The notes: a model not told the origin generated them from the letters alone. Numbered from the stretch's first letter, positions 20,224-30,178 are shown. The stretch: DNA of 64,000 bases from Sinorhizobium fredii USDA 257 (GCF_000265205.3 NC_018000.1:3162001-3226000); one strand, 5' to 3'. Program-made: numbers and translations.

Positions 20224-21069
20224 TCAATTCAGCGTCTCCACAAAACGGATGATATCGCCGATCATTCGGGCGTCCCAGAGATCGTTATGCCCCGATCCGT
20301 CGTAGATCAGCATCTGCTTTGGTTCGGGAGCAATGTCATATAGCGCCTCGCCGGAAGACAGCGGGATGATGGCATCGCGTCGGCCGTGGATAAAAAGCTT
20401 CGGTTGTCTCACGCCTGCTATTCTTAAATCAGAACGGAAGGGATCCTTTATAAGAATGGCAACCGGAAAGAACGGGTAGTGCGTCTGGGCGAGTGACAGG
20501 ACCGACAGGTAGGCAGAAACCAGAATGGCGGCGATGGCCGGTCTTTGCCGCGCCGTATGCACGGCTACGCCGCTTCCCAGCGATTGGCCCAGCACGACGA
20601 TCTCGCTTCCGGAGCGTGCCGACAGCCAATCGAACGCGGCAATGCCGTCGGTCAGTAGGCCGTGCTCACTCGGCGCGCCGGTTGATCCCGGATAGCCGCG
20701 ATAAGAAATTGCAAGGAGACCGATGTCCCGCGAGGCCAGCGCCTGAGCGAAAAAGCCATAGTTGTCGATCTGGTCAGCGTTGCCGAGAAAAAACAGCACC
20801 GACGGTTTGCCGGGTTTGCCTTGGCTGTAGAGTCCGTGAAGCGTCTCGCCGTCGGGCGTCTCGATAAAAGCATTCTCCCCCCAACTTGCTTGTTCCGGAG
20901 CCACTCCCGTTCTGGCGCCGGGATAGAGGAGGGCGCGCTGCGACACAAAGGTCAGGCCAACGAGCGAAACGTAAGCGAAAGCCCCGATCAGCGGCAACAT
21001 CAGCAGGAGTTTTGTGGCGCTCACGACAGGATCCACCGGCGGTTCCGTCAAAATAATTGGACGGGCCAT
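20224..21069 (-). CDS. Alpha/beta hydrolase (BEM46/ABHD-like)
   Basis: Membrane-anchored hydrolase of 281 residues. A membrane segment at about 20-40 precedes an alpha/beta hydrolase fold with the nucleophile elbow GQSLGSG, the acid in HGRRDAIIP and the catalytic His in SGHND. The segment YPGARTGVAP followed by TPDGETLHGLY is typical of the BEM46/YfhR group of lipid or peptide hydrolases. The substrate is unknown. The gene stands alone; upstream lies a 280-bp region shared with the PRC-barrel gene. No EcfG box could be found for it. Confidence 0.85.
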   Translation of the reverse strand: MARPIILTEPPVDPVVSATKLLLMLPLIGAFAYVSLVGLTFVSQRALLYPGARTGVAPEQASWGENAFIETPDGETLHGLYSQGKPGKPSVLFFLGNADQIDNYGFFAQALASRDIGLLAISYRGYPGSTGAPSEHGLLTDGIAAFDWLSARSGSEIVVLGQSLGSGVAVHTARQRPAIAAILVSAYLSVLSLAQTHYPFFPVAILIKDPFRSDLRIAGVRQPKLFIHGRRDAIIPLSSGEALYDIAPEPKQMLIYDGSGHNDLWDARMIGDIIRFVETLN

Positions 21070-21308
21070 CTTCGGACATTATGAACTGGCCCGATCGGTA
21101 TATCTCTGTTTAGTTCCGCCGTGACCAGGTGGCTACTTTTTCGTGGTCTGTCTGAGGAGGGACTTGGCTTCTTGCTCGCCCACCAGAGCGGGGAGCGATG
21201 CTTTACCTAGCAGCGTCCGATCTTATTCCCGAAGCCGAGGAGCATCAGTATCAGGAATCGTCGGCGATATCCGTCGCTGCCGGGTTTCCGTTTCAGACTT
21301 GCTTTCGG

Positions 21309-21333
21309 GGAACAACTTGTATGGAGGAGCGTT
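21309..21333 (+). promoter_or_regulatory. EcfG/RpoE2-type promoter of the PRC-barrel gene
   Basis: GGAAC, 16 bases, CGTT: an exact match to the general stress sigma-factor promoter of rhizobia. The start codon of the PRC-barrel gene follows 18 bp after the -10 element. Confidence 0.7.
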
Positions 21334-21351
21334 GGCCTAGCGAAAGGAGAA

Positions 21352-21726
21352 ATGATGATGGCCAACCCTGATCTGCATCAGTCTCATGACCTTATTGCCA
21401 GCGACCTGGTGATAGGGACCAACGTCTACGACATGAACGGCAATCACATCGGATCAATCGAGAGAATCATTCTCCAAAAACGAGGCGGCCGCGTAGCCTA
21501 TGCGGTGATGAGCTTCGGCGGGTTCTTGGGAATAGGACACGATCATTACCCGCTTCCCTGGCAGATGCTGGATTACAACACCGGCCTTGGCGGCTTCCAG
21601 GTGAACATCACGAAGGAACAAGTTGAAGGAGCTCCCAGATATCCTGCAGACCGGGAGTTTGACTGGAGTCCTGAGAGCGGCCGTCGCGTCTACGACTACT
21701 ACGGAATTCCGCCTTACTGGGTTTGA
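21352..21726 (+). CDS. PRC-barrel domain protein
   Basis: Small protein of 124 residues. A PRC-barrel fold spans about residues 15-95 (LVIGTNVYDMNGNHIGSIERI, then VMSFGGFLGIGHDHYPLPW). Such proteins are common in stress-induced gene sets of rhizobia and have unclear roles, possibly binding partners or RNA. AAGGAG is 5-10 bases before the ATG; three consecutive ATG codons at 21352, 21355 and 21358 are possible, the last out of line with the best spacing. It follows an EcfG-type promoter. Confidence 0.9.
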   Translation: MMMANPDLHQSHDLIASDLVIGTNVYDMNGNHIGSIERIILQKRGGRVAYAVMSFGGFLGIGHDHYPLPWQMLDYNTGLGGFQVNITKEQVEGAPRYPADREFDWSPESGRRVYDYYGIPPYWV

Positions 21727-21954
21727 TGTCTCGTCGGTGAGGCGATGCGCCGTCATGGCGCGGTAGCTGTGGCGCATGTGGGCGGCAGTATCGCCCGACT
21801 GGCCGGCAGCACTGTCGCCAGGTGGAACTGATATCTGACTTGCGGGTGACCTACGACCGCTTTTCGTCCGCCACGTTGCGAAACAACTTTACATCCACGG
21901 CGTCCTTTGATTTGTCAGGCACAGTCTTTCGTCTCGACCGCTTGGAGGAGCAGA

Positions 21955-22794
21955 ATGAAGTTGTTGCGTTACGGGCCTGAAGGGGCAGAAAAGCCGGGCG
22001 TTCTGGATAGTGCCGGCCGAATTCGCGATCTCTCGGCGGTGATCGCCGACGTCGCCGGTGAGGCGATCGCCGATTTCGGCTGGGCGCGCGGTCTCGACAT
22101 CGAGAGCCTTCCGGTGGTCGAGGGCGCGCCTCGGGTCGGCGCCTGCGTCGCCGGCAGTGGCAAGTTCATCTGCATCGGCCTCAACTACGCGGACCATGCG
22201 GCGGAATCCGGCCTCGAGGTCCCGCCGGAGCCGGTCGTCTTCATGAAGGCGACTTCGGCAATCGTCGGCCCGGACGACAATGTCATCATCCCGCGCGGCT
22301 CGGTTGCAACCGACTGGGAAGTCGAACTCGGCGTGGTGATCGGCAAGAAAGCCAAATACGTGTCGCGAGCCGAAGCGATGGACCATGTCGCCGGCTTTTG
22401 CGTCATTAACGACGTCTCGGAGCGTGATTTCCAGACGAAGCGCTCAGGCCAGTGGACCAAGGGCAAGTCCTGCGACTCCTTCGGTCCGACCGGTCCCTGG
22501 CTCGTCACCCGCGACGAGATAGCCGATCCGCAAAACCTCGCGATGTGGCTGAAGGTTAATGGTGACACCAAGCAGAATGGCTCGACCGAGACGATGGTCT
22601 ACGGCGTCGCCTATCTGGTCAGCTATCTTTCGCAGTTCATGACGCTGCATCCGGGCGACATCATCTCGACCGGTACGCCGCCCGGCGTCGGCATGGGCTT
22701 CAAGCCGCCGCAATATCTGAAGCCCGGCGACGTCATCGAACTCGGCATCGAGGGCCTCGGCACGCAGAAGCAGACGGTGGTTGCCGACGACTGA
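21955..22794 (+). CDS. Fumarylacetoacetate hydrolase family protein
   Basis: Enzyme of 279 residues in the FAH family, which cleaves or isomerises acylpyruvate-like compounds in aromatic or sugar-acid degradation. Visible family signatures: FICIGLNYADHAAESG, VVFMKATSAIVGPDD, metal-binding DWEVELGVVIG, NDVSERDFQTKRSGQW and PGDIISTGTPPGVGMG. The ATG at 21955 is preceded by GGAGGAGC and yields the usual N-terminus (MKLLRYG); an upstream in-frame start at 21907 has no ribosome site. The exact substrate cannot be read from the sequence. It stands alone between the PRC-barrel gene and an EamA transporter. Confidence 0.9.
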   Translation: MKLLRYGPEGAEKPGVLDSAGRIRDLSAVIADVAGEAIADFGWARGLDIESLPVVEGAPRVGACVAGSGKFICIGLNYADHAAESGLEVPPEPVVFMKATSAIVGPDDNVIIPRGSVATDWEVELGVVIGKKAKYVSRAEAMDHVAGFCVINDVSERDFQTKRSGQWTKGKSCDSFGPTGPWLVTRDEIADPQNLAMWLKVNGDTKQNGSTETMVYGVAYLVSYLSQFMTLHPGDIISTGTPPGVGMGFKPPQYLKPGDVIELGIEGLGTQKQTVVADD

Positions 22795-22831
22795 TCTGGC
22801 GGAGCAGGGATTGCGGCCGCCGCGGTATACC

Positions 22832-22859
22832 CCTTCTCCCCGTCACAACGGGGAGAAGG
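22832..22859. terminator. Palindromic repeat/terminator after the FAH gene
   Basis: Ten-base-pair perfect stem (CCTTCTCCCC with GGGGAGAAGG) and an 8-base loop. This type of CCTTCTCCCC palindrome is a familiar intergenic element of rhizobia; here it sits between two convergent genes and could terminate both. Confidence 0.6.
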
Positions 22860-22894
22860 TCGTGGCTGCGGATTGAGGGGCCATGAGGCTCCTG

Positions 22895-23806
22895 CTAGGC
22901 CTTCAGTCGCCCCTGCCGCTTGAGCTGCTGCTCGCGGAAGAAAATGAAGAGGCCGGAGGCGACGATCAGCCCGGCGCCGAGCACCATCGACAGGTGTGGC
23001 GTGTCGCCGAAGATCAGCCAGCCGAAGATGATCGCCCAGAAGAGCAGCGTGTATTGAAGCGGCGCGACCGTCACAGCATCGGCAAGCTTCAGCGCCCGGT
23101 TGACGAGAACATGGGCGAGCATCGCGACGACGCCGAGCAGGCAGAGGAGTGCTGTATCGACCGGCTTCAGCGGCGTCCAGTCGAAGGGCGCCCAGAGGAG
23201 GCCGGCTATCGCCGCTCCGACGAGCTGCCAGAAGGCGAGCGTCGCATCCGGCGTGCCACGCAGCGAGCGCCCGGACACCATCATGACGGCGAAGCACATG
23301 CTGCCGAGGATCGATATCAGCGCCGGCAGGGTGAAAGCCTGCGACGAAGGTTCCAACGCGATGATGACGCCGACGAAACCGATGGCGATCGCCGTCCAGC
23401 GCCGCCAGCCAACATGCTCCTTCAGCAGGAGCGGCGAGGCGGCCGCCACATAGATCGGAGCCGCCAGCCAATAGGTCATGACATCGGCAAGCGGCAGATA
23501 GACGACGGCGAAATAGAAGGCGAAAACCTCCGCAGTCGAAGCGACGACGCGGGCAAGCTGAAGTCCGGGCCGCTCCAGGGCGAGGAGCTTCTTCGGGCCG
23601 CTGACCCAGAGAAAGGGGGCAAGAAGGATCGCCGCGGCAAGACTGCGGATCAGCACCACCTGGCCGACCGAGTAGGTCGCCACCAGCCACTTGCCCATCA
23701 CATCGTTGAGCGAAAACATCAGCATGCCCAAGAGCATGACTAGCACGCCGGCGCGGGCGGCGTTTGATGCGGTGGATACGGCAGCGGGTGCGGTCTCGAC
23801 GGCCAT
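22895..23806 (-). CDS. EamA/DMT-family transporter
   Basis: Inner-membrane transporter of 303 residues with ten hydrophobic segments arranged as two EamA repeats, the drug/metabolite transporter plan (first repeat from AARAGVLVMLLGMLMFSLNDV, second from LPALISILGSMCFAVMMV). These proteins export or import small metabolites, and the substrate is unknown. The start at 23806 (MAVETAPA) has GAGGACT upstream; a longer frame to 23878 lacks one. The C-terminus is basic (QQLKRQGRLKA), as often seen. Convergent with the FAH gene. Confidence 0.88.
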   Translation of the reverse strand: MAVETAPAAVSTASNAARAGVLVMLLGMLMFSLNDVMGKWLVATYSVGQVVLIRSLAAAILLAPFLWVSGPKKLLALERPGLQLARVVASTAEVFAFYFAVVYLPLADVMTYWLAAPIYVAAASPLLLKEHVGWRRWTAIAIGFVGVIIALEPSSQAFTLPALISILGSMCFAVMMVSGRSLRGTPDATLAFWQLVGAAIAGLLWAPFDWTPLKPVDTALLCLLGVVAMLAHVLVNRALKLADAVTVAPLQYTLLFWAIIFGWLIFGDTPHLSMVLGAGLIVASGLFIFFREQQLKRQGRLKA

Positions 23807-23949
23807 GGCGGAGTCCTCGTGGGATGGGCAGCCATTGGCATATTCCGGCGCCGCAATCCATGCTTCGTTCTTGATCAACCCATCAGCGTTGCGAATGAGA
23901 CGTCAAATTGACCGGATCAGGGGAACGGGAGGGATAATCCGGTGATGCG

Positions 23950-25404
23950 CTAACCGGCCAACCGCATCTCGGTCGCGGTGAGGTCGCCGTAGAGCTCCGC
24001 GTATCTGGCCGCACTGCGGTGCCAGGAGCTGTCCGTCTTCATCCCCTGCCGTTGCAGCCCCTCCCAGATGCGCCGGTGCCGGTAGAGGTTGAAGGCGCGG
24101 CGCAGTGCCAGCCGCAATCCGTCCGTATCGACCGGGGAGAACTGTATTCCCGTGGCCGCTTGCGCCTGCAGGGCTGCGACATTGGCGTCGATGATCGTCT
24201 CCGAGAGGCCGCCGGTCCGCGCCACGACCGGCACGCAGCCATATCTGAGCGCGTATAGCTGCGTCAGGCCGCAGGGTTCGAAGCGGGAGGGAACGAGCAT
24301 GGCGTCTGCCCCGGCATGTATCTTGTGGGCGACCGTCTCCTCGTAGCCGAGCCATAGGGCTATATGTTGTGGAAAACGCCGGGCGGCGTCCAGGAAAGCG
24401 TGTTCGATCTCCGCGTCGCCATTCCCGTGGACGATCAGCCGGCCATCCATGGCAACGATTTCGTCGACGACGGCCGCCAAAAGATCCATGCCTTTCTGCC
24501 ATGTCAGCCTGTTGATGCTGGCGAAGACCGGGCCACTCGTCTGCGGCAGTCCGAAGAGCTCGAGCAGCGCCTCGCGATTTGGAAGCCGACGCAGAGGCGT
24601 TCTCGCCGAGTATTGATGTTCAATGTACGGATCTGCCGAAGGGTCCCAGACGTCGATATCGATGCCGTTGAGGATGCCGACTACGTCGTCATGACGCGCA
24701 TTGATCACGCCCTCAAGGCCCATTCCGAAGGTCGGCGACATGATTTCGCGCGCATAGGTGGGGCTGACCACGGTAATGGCATCCGCGGCCTGCAGGCCTC
24801 CCTTGAGGTATCCGAGATCACCATAATATTCGAGACAGTCGACGGAATAGGCCTCGTTCGGCAAGCCAAGCTCGGAGAACAGGTGGGCGGGAAACTGTCC
24901 TTGGAAGGCGATGTTATGTACGGTCAGGACGCGCGGAATCTGGACGTCGGCGTATTTGACGTAGACGAGGCTCAAGGCCGCATGCCAGTCGTGGGCGTGA
25001 ATGATGTCCGGTCGCCAGTGCTGCACGAAGCCGCCTGCGATTTGCGAGGCGACGAAGGAGAAGGCGGCGAAGCGCTTCCAGTTGTCCGGATAATCCACCC
25101 CATACTCGTCGGTGTAAGGACCGCCCGATCTATAGAAGAATCCCGGCGCATCGAGCACGAAAAGATCCAGCCCGCCGGCCCGTCCAGCAAGGAGCGTGGC
25201 GCTTTCCCCGAAAAGACAATCGTAGCGGGCGATCGGGGTTGCTCCGGCGTCGAGCGCCTCGACGACGGAACCGTACCCAGGCACGAGTGTGCGTGTGCGA
25301 ATCCCGTGCGATTTAAGCGCCTTGGGGAGCGAACCGGCAACATCCGCCAGCCCGCCGGTCTTCACAAAAGGGAAAATCTCGGCCGTCACGGAGAGAACGT
25401 TCAT
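23950..25404 (-). CDS. glgA: Glycogen synthase (ADP-glucose type)
   Basis: GT5 glycosyltransferase of 484 residues that extends glycogen using ADP-glucose. The N-terminal KTGGLADVAGSLP motif binds ADP-glucose; the C-terminal GT-B half carries RLTWQKGMDLL and PSRFEPCGLTQLYALRYG. Length matches the bacterial family (about 475-485). The ATG at 25404 (MNVLSVTAEIFPF) is the family start; a longer frame reaches 25476. It is not in a glgBC operon but alone, so it may be a second, stress-linked copy alongside the glgX and treZ genes 11 kb away. A weaker EcfG-type promoter lies upstream. Confidence 0.95.
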   Translation of the reverse strand: MNVLSVTAEIFPFVKTGGLADVAGSLPKALKSHGIRTRTLVPGYGSVVEALDAGATPIARYDCLFGESATLLAGRAGGLDLFVLDAPGFFYRSGGPYTDEYGVDYPDNWKRFAAFSFVASQIAGGFVQHWRPDIIHAHDWHAALSLVYVKYADVQIPRVLTVHNIAFQGQFPAHLFSELGLPNEAYSVDCLEYYGDLGYLKGGLQAADAITVVSPTYAREIMSPTFGMGLEGVINARHDDVVGILNGIDIDVWDPSADPYIEHQYSARTPLRRLPNREALLELFGLPQTSGPVFASINRLTWQKGMDLLAAVVDEIVAMDGRLIVHGNGDAEIEHAFLDAARRFPQHIALWLGYEETVAHKIHAGADAMLVPSRFEPCGLTQLYALRYGCVPVVARTGGLSETIIDANVAALQAQAATGIQFSPVDTDGLRLALRRAFNLYRHRRIWEGLQRQGMKTDSSWHRSAARYAELYGDLTATEMRLAG

Positions 25405-25471
25405 AGATTGCGTTTCCGGAAATCTGCATTGGCCTTGCTGGCCAATCGCCGCCCCACGTTGCAACTCCTTC

Positions 25472-25496
25472 AACACGAACCCGTGCGCAAAGTTCC
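25472..25496 (-). promoter_or_regulatory. Possible EcfG-type promoter of glgA
   Basis: On the minus strand: GGAAC, 16 bases, TGTT. The -35 is exact, while the -10 differs from CGTT by one base. It lies 67 bp before the glgA start. Confidence 0.4.
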
Positions 25497-25656
25497 GGCT
25501 TCGATTCGAAAATTTTTAGAAGGGCCGTTGCGGCGCAGCGACAGTGCCATTCTCTGGCGTATCTGCCGCCAACGACCTCAACACCGATCCGCTTTAAGCG
25601 TACAATCCGGGTAGTCGCGCGCTCGTTCGATGTAGCCAACATGAAGGAGACAGGTG

Positions 25657-26118
25657 ATGACTTTCAGCTTGATGAGCCCCGCCTTTGCCGAAGGCCAGAC
25701 AATACCGAAAAAGTACACACGCTTCGGCGAGAACATCTTTCCGCCACTGAAATGGACGGGTACGCCCGGTGGAACGCAGAGCTTCGCATTGGTCGTCGAA
25801 GATCCGGACGCCGTCAGAGGGGTGTTTCGCCATTGCGCCATCGTCAACATTCCCGGCAACTGGACCGAACTTTCTCAAGCCGTCGATACCGGACCGGAAC
25901 ATGCCATCAAATTCATCAGGAACGATTTCGGCAACGCCCGTTATGACGGACCGCAACCGCCGGCAGGAACGGGCGTGCATCACTATCACTTCAAGCTCGC
26001 TGCGCTGAACACCCGCAACATCTCGATCTCGGACGATGTCGGCGCAGCACAGGCCTGGGCCGAGGCCGGCAAGCACCGGATCGCAGAGGCGGATCTGATC
26101 GGCATCTATCAAGGCTGA
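25657..26118 (+). CDS. YbhB/YbcL-family (PEBP-like) protein
   Basis: Protein of 153 residues in the phosphatidylethanolamine-binding protein family as found in bacteria (YbhB/YbcL). Family features: [19 protein letters not shown], the ligand pocket residues in LVVEDPDA and the HC in [11 protein letters not shown], and [12 protein letters not shown]. No signal peptide is evident, so it is probably cytoplasmic. The role in bacteria is unclear; members bind small anionic ligands. The ATG at 25657 is preceded by AAGGAGACAG; an overlapping GTG at 25654 is less well placed. It lies 112 bp before the catalase gene. Confidence 0.9.
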   Translation: MTFSLMSPAFAEGQTIPKKYTRFGENIFPPLKWTGTPGGTQSFALVVEDPDAVRGVFRHCAIVNIPGNWTELSQAVDTGPEHAIKFIRNDFGNARYDGPQPPAGTGVHHYHFKLAALNTRNISISDDVGAAQAWAEAGKHRIAEADLIGIYQG

Positions 26119-26169
26119 ACGCACCGGGACGACGTCGACCGTTCGAGCTTTCGAAAATTCGGCGCCGGG

Positions 26170-26194
26170 GGAACCAACTTCGGCGGCCAAGGTT
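26170..26194 (+). promoter_or_regulatory. EcfG-type promoter of the catalase gene
   Basis: GGAAC, 16 bases, GGTT, ending 36 bp before the catalase start. The -10 differs from CGTT by one base and is the same variant as upstream of udgX. katC of Sinorhizobium meliloti is known to depend on RpoE2, which supports the call. Confidence 0.6.
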
Positions 26195-26230
26195 TCGTGC
26201 CCATTCCGTCCTCGCTCAAGGAGTGCTGCA

Positions 26231-28348
26231 ATGGCCAAGAAACCCTCCGCGCCGAACAATTCGAAGTCAGCCACCATCCATGATCAGAAAGCGACCCGCG
26301 GCAACGGCGGAGAGCTTCATCAGACTGCCGAAGGCGACACCCCCATCTTGACGACGGCGCAGGGCGGACCGGTGGCCGACGACCAGAACAGTCTGCGCGC
26401 CGGCGAACGCGGCCCGACATTGATCGAGGATTTCCATTTCCGTGAAAAGCTCTTCCATTTCGATCATGAGCGTATCCCGGAGCGCGTCGTGCACGCACGC
26501 GGCTATGGCGCGCATGGTTTCTTCGAGACCTATGAATCACTTGCCGCCTATACGCGGGCGGACCTGTTTCAGCGTCCCGGCGAGAAGACACCGGCCTTCG
26601 TTCGCTTCTCGACGGTCGCCGGCAGCAAGGGCTCCGTCGATCTTGCACGCGACGTGCGCGGCTTCGCGGTCAAAATCTACACCAAGGAGGGCAATTGGGA
26701 TCTGGTCGGCAACAACATCCCGGTTTTCTTCATCCAGGACGCGATCAAGTTTCCGGATGTCATTCACTCGGTGAAGCCGGAGCCCGATCGGGAGTTCCCG
26801 CAGGCCCAATCGGCCCATGACAATTTCTGGGACTTCATCAGCCTGACGCCGGAAAGCATGCATATGATCATGTGGGTCATGTCCGACCGGGCTATCCCGC
26901 GTTCCTTCCGCTTCATGGAGGGGTTCGGCGTTCACACCTTCCGCTTCGTCAATGCCAAGGACGAGTCGACCTTCGTCAAGTTCCACTGGAAACCGAAGCT
27001 CGGGCTGCAGTCCGTCGCCTGGAACGAGGCCCTGAAGATCAATGGTGCGGACCCCGACTTCCACCGGCGCGATCTTTGGGAAGCCATCCAGTCGGGCAAC
27101 TTCCCCGAGTGGGATCTCCACGTGCAGCTCTTCGATCAGAAGTTCGCCGACAAGTTCGACTTCGACATTCTCGATCCGACCAAGATCATTCCGGAGGAAG
27201 TCCTGCCGACGAAGCCGGTCGGGCGCCTGGTTCTCGACCGCATGCCGGAGAATTTCTTTGCCGAGACCGAACAGGTCGCCTTCATGACGCAGAACGTGCC
27301 GCCGGGCATCGACTTCAGCGATGATCCCCTGCTGCAGGGACGCAATTTTTCCTATCTCGACACGCAGTTGAAGCGGCTCGGCAGCCCGAACTTCACGCAT
27401 CTGCCGATCAACGCGCCCAAATGTCCCTTCCAGCACTTCCAGCAGGACGGCCATATGGCCATGCGCAACCCGGTCGGCCGGGTGAACTACCAGCCGAATT
27501 CCTGGGGCGAGGGACCGCGCGAGTCGCCGACGAAAGGCTTCCGGCATTTCGCGTCGGAAGAGCAGGGACCGAAGCTTCGCATTCGGGCGGAGAGCTTCGC
27601 CGATCACTACAGCCAGGCCCGCCAATTTTTCATCAGCCAGACCCCGCCCGAGCAGCGCCATATCGCCGATGCCCTGACCTTCGAATTGAGCAAGGTGCAG
27701 ACGCCGGTGATCCGCGAGCGGATGGTGTCCCATCTCCTCAACATCGACGAGACGCTTGGAAAGAAGGTGGCGCATGCTCTCGGATTGCCGACGATGCCGA
27801 AGCCGGCCGAAGCCGCCGTCGCCACGCGCCAGGACCTCAACCCGTCGCCGGCGCTCAGCATCATTGAGCGTGGTCCGAAGCGTTTCGAAGGTCGCAAACT
27901 CGGAATTCTGGCGACGGACGGCGCGGACGCCGCGCTTCTCAATGCTTTGATCACTGCGGTCGCGGAGCAAAAGGCGGCGTTTGAGCTCATCGCTCCGAAA
28001 GTCGGCGGCTTCACCGCCTCGGACGGAAAGCGGGTCGCAGCCCACCAGATGCTCGATGGCGGCCCATCCGTGCTCTACGACGCGGTGGTCCTACTTACGT
28101 CGCAAGAGGCGGCCGCCGATCTCATCGATGTCGCCACCGCCCGCGACTTCGTGGCGGACGCCTTCGCCCATTGCAAATATATCGGCTATGTGGGTACGGC
28201 GCTCCCCCTCATGCAGAGAGCCGGCATTGCCGAGTCTCTTGACGAGGGAACGATCGAGCTCACAGACGCCGGGAGCGTCGCCTCCTTCCTCAAGGAACTC
28301 GGCAAGCTGCGTGTCTGGGCGAGAGAGCCCGCCGTGAAGCTGAAGTAG
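26231..28348 (+). CDS. katC: Large-subunit monofunctional catalase (HPII/KatC type)
   Basis: Haem catalase of 705 residues that dismutates hydrogen peroxide. It is a clade 2 large-subunit enzyme: a catalase core (catalytic His in [13 protein letters not shown], Asn in [12 protein letters not shown], proximal Tyr in [12 protein letters not shown]) and a C-terminal flavodoxin/DJ-1-like domain of about 150 residues starting near [17 protein letters not shown]. The usual length of clade 2 enzymes is 700-750. In Sinorhizobium the homologue katC is stress-induced and sits beside a DNA ligase gene, as here (25-bp gap to the ligase). I use the Sinorhizobium symbol; katE would be the E. coli name. Confidence 0.95.
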   Translation: MAKKPSAPNNSKSATIHDQKATRGNGGELHQTAEGDTPILTTAQGGPVADDQNSLRAGERGPTLIEDFHFREKLFHFDHERIPERVVHARGYGAHGFFETYESLAAYTRADLFQRPGEKTPAFVRFSTVAGSKGSVDLARDVRGFAVKIYTKEGNWDLVGNNIPVFFIQDAIKFPDVIHSVKPEPDREFPQAQSAHDNFWDFISLTPESMHMIMWVMSDRAIPRSFRFMEGFGVHTFRFVNAKDESTFVKFHWKPKLGLQSVAWNEALKINGADPDFHRRDLWEAIQSGNFPEWDLHVQLFDQKFADKFDFDILDPTKIIPEEVLPTKPVGRLVLDRMPENFFAETEQVAFMTQNVPPGIDFSDDPLLQGRNFSYLDTQLKRLGSPNFTHLPINAPKCPFQHFQQDGHMAMRNPVGRVNYQPNSWGEGPRESPTKGFRHFASEEQGPKLRIRAESFADHYSQARQFFISQTPPEQRHIADALTFELSKVQTPVIRERMVSHLLNIDETLGKKVAHALGLPTMPKPAEAAVATRQDLNPSPALSIIERGPKRFEGRKLGILATDGADAALLNALITAVAEQKAAFELIAPKVGGFTASDGKRVAAHQMLDGGPSVLYDAVVLLTSQEAAADLIDVATARDFVADAFAHCKYIGYVGTALPLMQRAGIAESLDEGTIELTDAGSVASFLKELGKLRVWAREPAVKLK

Positions 28349-28373
28349 GCCAGCGCCGGTAAGGGAGTGAAGG

Positions 28374-29468
28374 ATGCCGTCACCCGCGCATCGAAAATCG
28401 ACCAAGGAGGCCGGGAGCTTGCGCCCGACCGCAACGGCGAAGGCGGCCAGGGGAATGGGATCCCCCGCCGCCTTCCCGCTGCCTGTCAGCACGGCGCCGA
28501 TGGAGGCACGCTCCGCTACGGAGCTTCCGAGCGATGTGGTGTGGCAGTATGAGCCGAAATGGGACGGCTTCCGCTGCCTTGCTTTCAAGTCCGGCGAGGA
28601 GGTTGATCTCCGGGCAAAATCCGGCAAGCCGCTGGGACGTTTTTTCCCGGAGATCATCGCGCTCATGCGCCAGCTGGACGCCGCGCAATTCGTCGTCGAT
28701 GGTGAACTTGTGATCGAAGTCGATGGGCGTCTTTCCTTCGACGCCCTCCAGATGCGCCTGCATCCGGCGGCAAGCCGAGTCCAGAAGCTCTCGCAACAAA
28801 CGCCTGCGCGCCTCATCCTCTTCGACATGCTTGTCGACACGGACGGAGCAATCCTGACCGGCAGGCCTCTCGTCGCCCGGAGAGCGGCACTCGAAGCCTT
28901 CGCCGCAGAGAATTCCGGTGCGGCGCAGCTTGAGCTTTCGCCCTTCACCCTGGACCGGCATGAGGCCGAGCGCTGGCTCACCTCATGGGAAGCGGGCGCC
29001 ACCGACGGAGTCGTGGCAAAGCGGCGCGATGGGCCTTACGAGTGCGGCGAGCGGGCGATGCTGAAGGTCAAACGCCTGAAGACGGCGGATTGTGTCGTCG
29101 GCGGTTTCCGCTACGAGAGCGACAGCGAAGAGGTCGGTTCTCTCCTGCTTGGCCTTTACGACACGGACGGGACGCTCAACCATGTCGGCTTCACCGCAAC
29201 AATTTCCGACAAGGAGCGGCCGGCCTTGACGCGTCGGCTCGAGGCCTTGCGGGAGCCACCCGGTTTCACCGGCAAGGCGCCCGGCGGTCCGAGCCGCTGG
29301 AGTACGGAGCGCAGCGGCGAATGGGAACCGGTCCGCCCCGAATTGGTCGTAGAAGTGCGATTCGATCACGTCAGCAGCCGGCGCTTCCGTCACGGCACGA
29401 AGCTGATGCGCTGGCGGCCGGACAAGGATCCGCGCCAATGCACCTATGAGCAAATCGAGCCTCGATGA
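28374..29468 (+). CDS. ATP-dependent DNA ligase (LigC/LigD ligase-domain type)
   Basis: Stand-alone ATP-dependent DNA ligase of 364 residues. The nucleotidyltransferase motif I has catalytic Lys62 in YEPKWDGFR; further motifs are RAKSGKPL, FVVDGELVI, TDGVVAKR and LKVKRLKTADCVVGG, and an OB-fold follows to the end (VEVRFDHVSSRRFRHG). There is no polymerase or nuclease domain, so it is not full-length LigD. Rhizobia carry several Ku/LigD-type ligases for end joining, and no Ku gene is in the window. GGAG lies 6 bases before the ATG. Co-transcription with the upstream catalase (25-bp gap) would put this repair ligase under stress control. Confidence 0.92.
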   Translation: MPSPAHRKSTKEAGSLRPTATAKAARGMGSPAAFPLPVSTAPMEARSATELPSDVVWQYEPKWDGFRCLAFKSGEEVDLRAKSGKPLGRFFPEIIALMRQLDAAQFVVDGELVIEVDGRLSFDALQMRLHPAASRVQKLSQQTPARLILFDMLVDTDGAILTGRPLVARRAALEAFAAENSGAAQLELSPFTLDRHEAERWLTSWEAGATDGVVAKRRDGPYECGERAMLKVKRLKTADCVVGGFRYESDSEEVGSLLLGLYDTDGTLNHVGFTATISDKERPALTRRLEALREPPGFTGKAPGGPSRWSTERSGEWEPVRPELVVEVRFDHVSSRRFRHGTKLMRWRPDKDPRQCTYEQIEPR

Positions 29469-29473
29469 GGGGG

Positions 29474-30151
29474 CTAGAACTTGCGGCTGAGGAAAGGCGA
29501 GTTCTTTAGCCCAAAGCGCCAGGGATGCTCGACCGCCTTGGAAATCCCGACGCGAAGGCCGGCAGATACGGGCGGCCGCTTTGCCGTCGGGCTCAATCGA
29601 AACGGTTTTCGGTCGAGCGGCAAGCCATCTTCTTTCTTGCCGATCGCCAAGGCCTGACCGACCCGTCCCGGACCGGAACAGAGCAGTCTGTCCTGCGAAA
29701 CGCCGCGCCGCTCCCGCATCGTCTCCAGCCCCCATCTTGGCTCGATGGCGCGGATGAGCACGGCACTGCCGGGCAGGCAGACGAAATTCAGGCACCAGTG
29801 GAGGCCGTAGGATAGATAGACATAGGCATGTGCCGGCGGGCCGAACATCGAGCGGTTGCGGTTCGTGGCGCCGGTAAAACTGTGCGAGGCCGCATCGTCA
29901 GGCAGATAGGCTTCCGTCTCGACGATGATGCCGCCGACTTCGGAGAGCGCGAATTCCGCGCCGATCAGATCGGCGGCGACCGTAACGGCATCGCGTGCAA
30001 AGAAGCTGTCGTCCCACTGCAATCGATAGAGCTCCCCGATCTGTGCCGCTCCTATGTAGTCTCCCATTTCGCGCTCGCCAACGTTGCGCCCGGATTCCTG
30101 GCGCAGCCACTGAGAACTTTCCGCGAACATCCGAAGCATGTAGTGTGGCAT
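29474..30151 (-). CDS. DNA-3-methyladenine glycosylase (AAG/MPG family)
   Basis: Base-excision repair enzyme that removes alkylated purines. Family features: FFARDAVTVAADLIGAEF, IIVETEAYLPDDAASHSF with the catalytic Glu, GPPAHAYVYLSYGLHWCLNFV and LLCSGPGRVGQALAI. From the ATG at 30151 it is 225 residues; an internal ATG at 30067 would give 197 residues and is also compatible with the family. Neither start has a strong ribosome site. It is convergent with the DNA ligase (5-bp gap) and divergent from the DUF763 gene (27 bp), so these repair-related genes are packed together. Confidence 0.9.
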   Translation of the reverse strand: MPHYMLRMFAESSQWLRQESGRNVGEREMGDYIGAAQIGELYRLQWDDSFFARDAVTVAADLIGAEFALSEVGGIIVETEAYLPDDAASHSFTGATNRNRSMFGPPAHAYVYLSYGLHWCLNFVCLPGSAVLIRAIEPRWGLETMRERRGVSQDRLLCSGPGRVGQALAIGKKEDGLPLDRKPFRLSPTAKRPPVSAGLRVGISKAVEHPWRFGLKNSPFLSRKF

Positions 30152-30178
30152 CGGAGACCCAACCGAGGACCGGATAAA

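Noticed and set aside
22832-22859. The CCTTCTCCCC palindrome as a new element
   Set aside because: This is a common type of rhizobial intergenic palindrome and a plausible terminator; nothing unusual at this copy.
26537-28045. Long minus-strand frame opposite the catalase gene, and similar ones at 36408-37742 and 24364-25614
   Set aside because: Same antisense effect; the opposite strand carries conserved enzymes with catalytic motifs.
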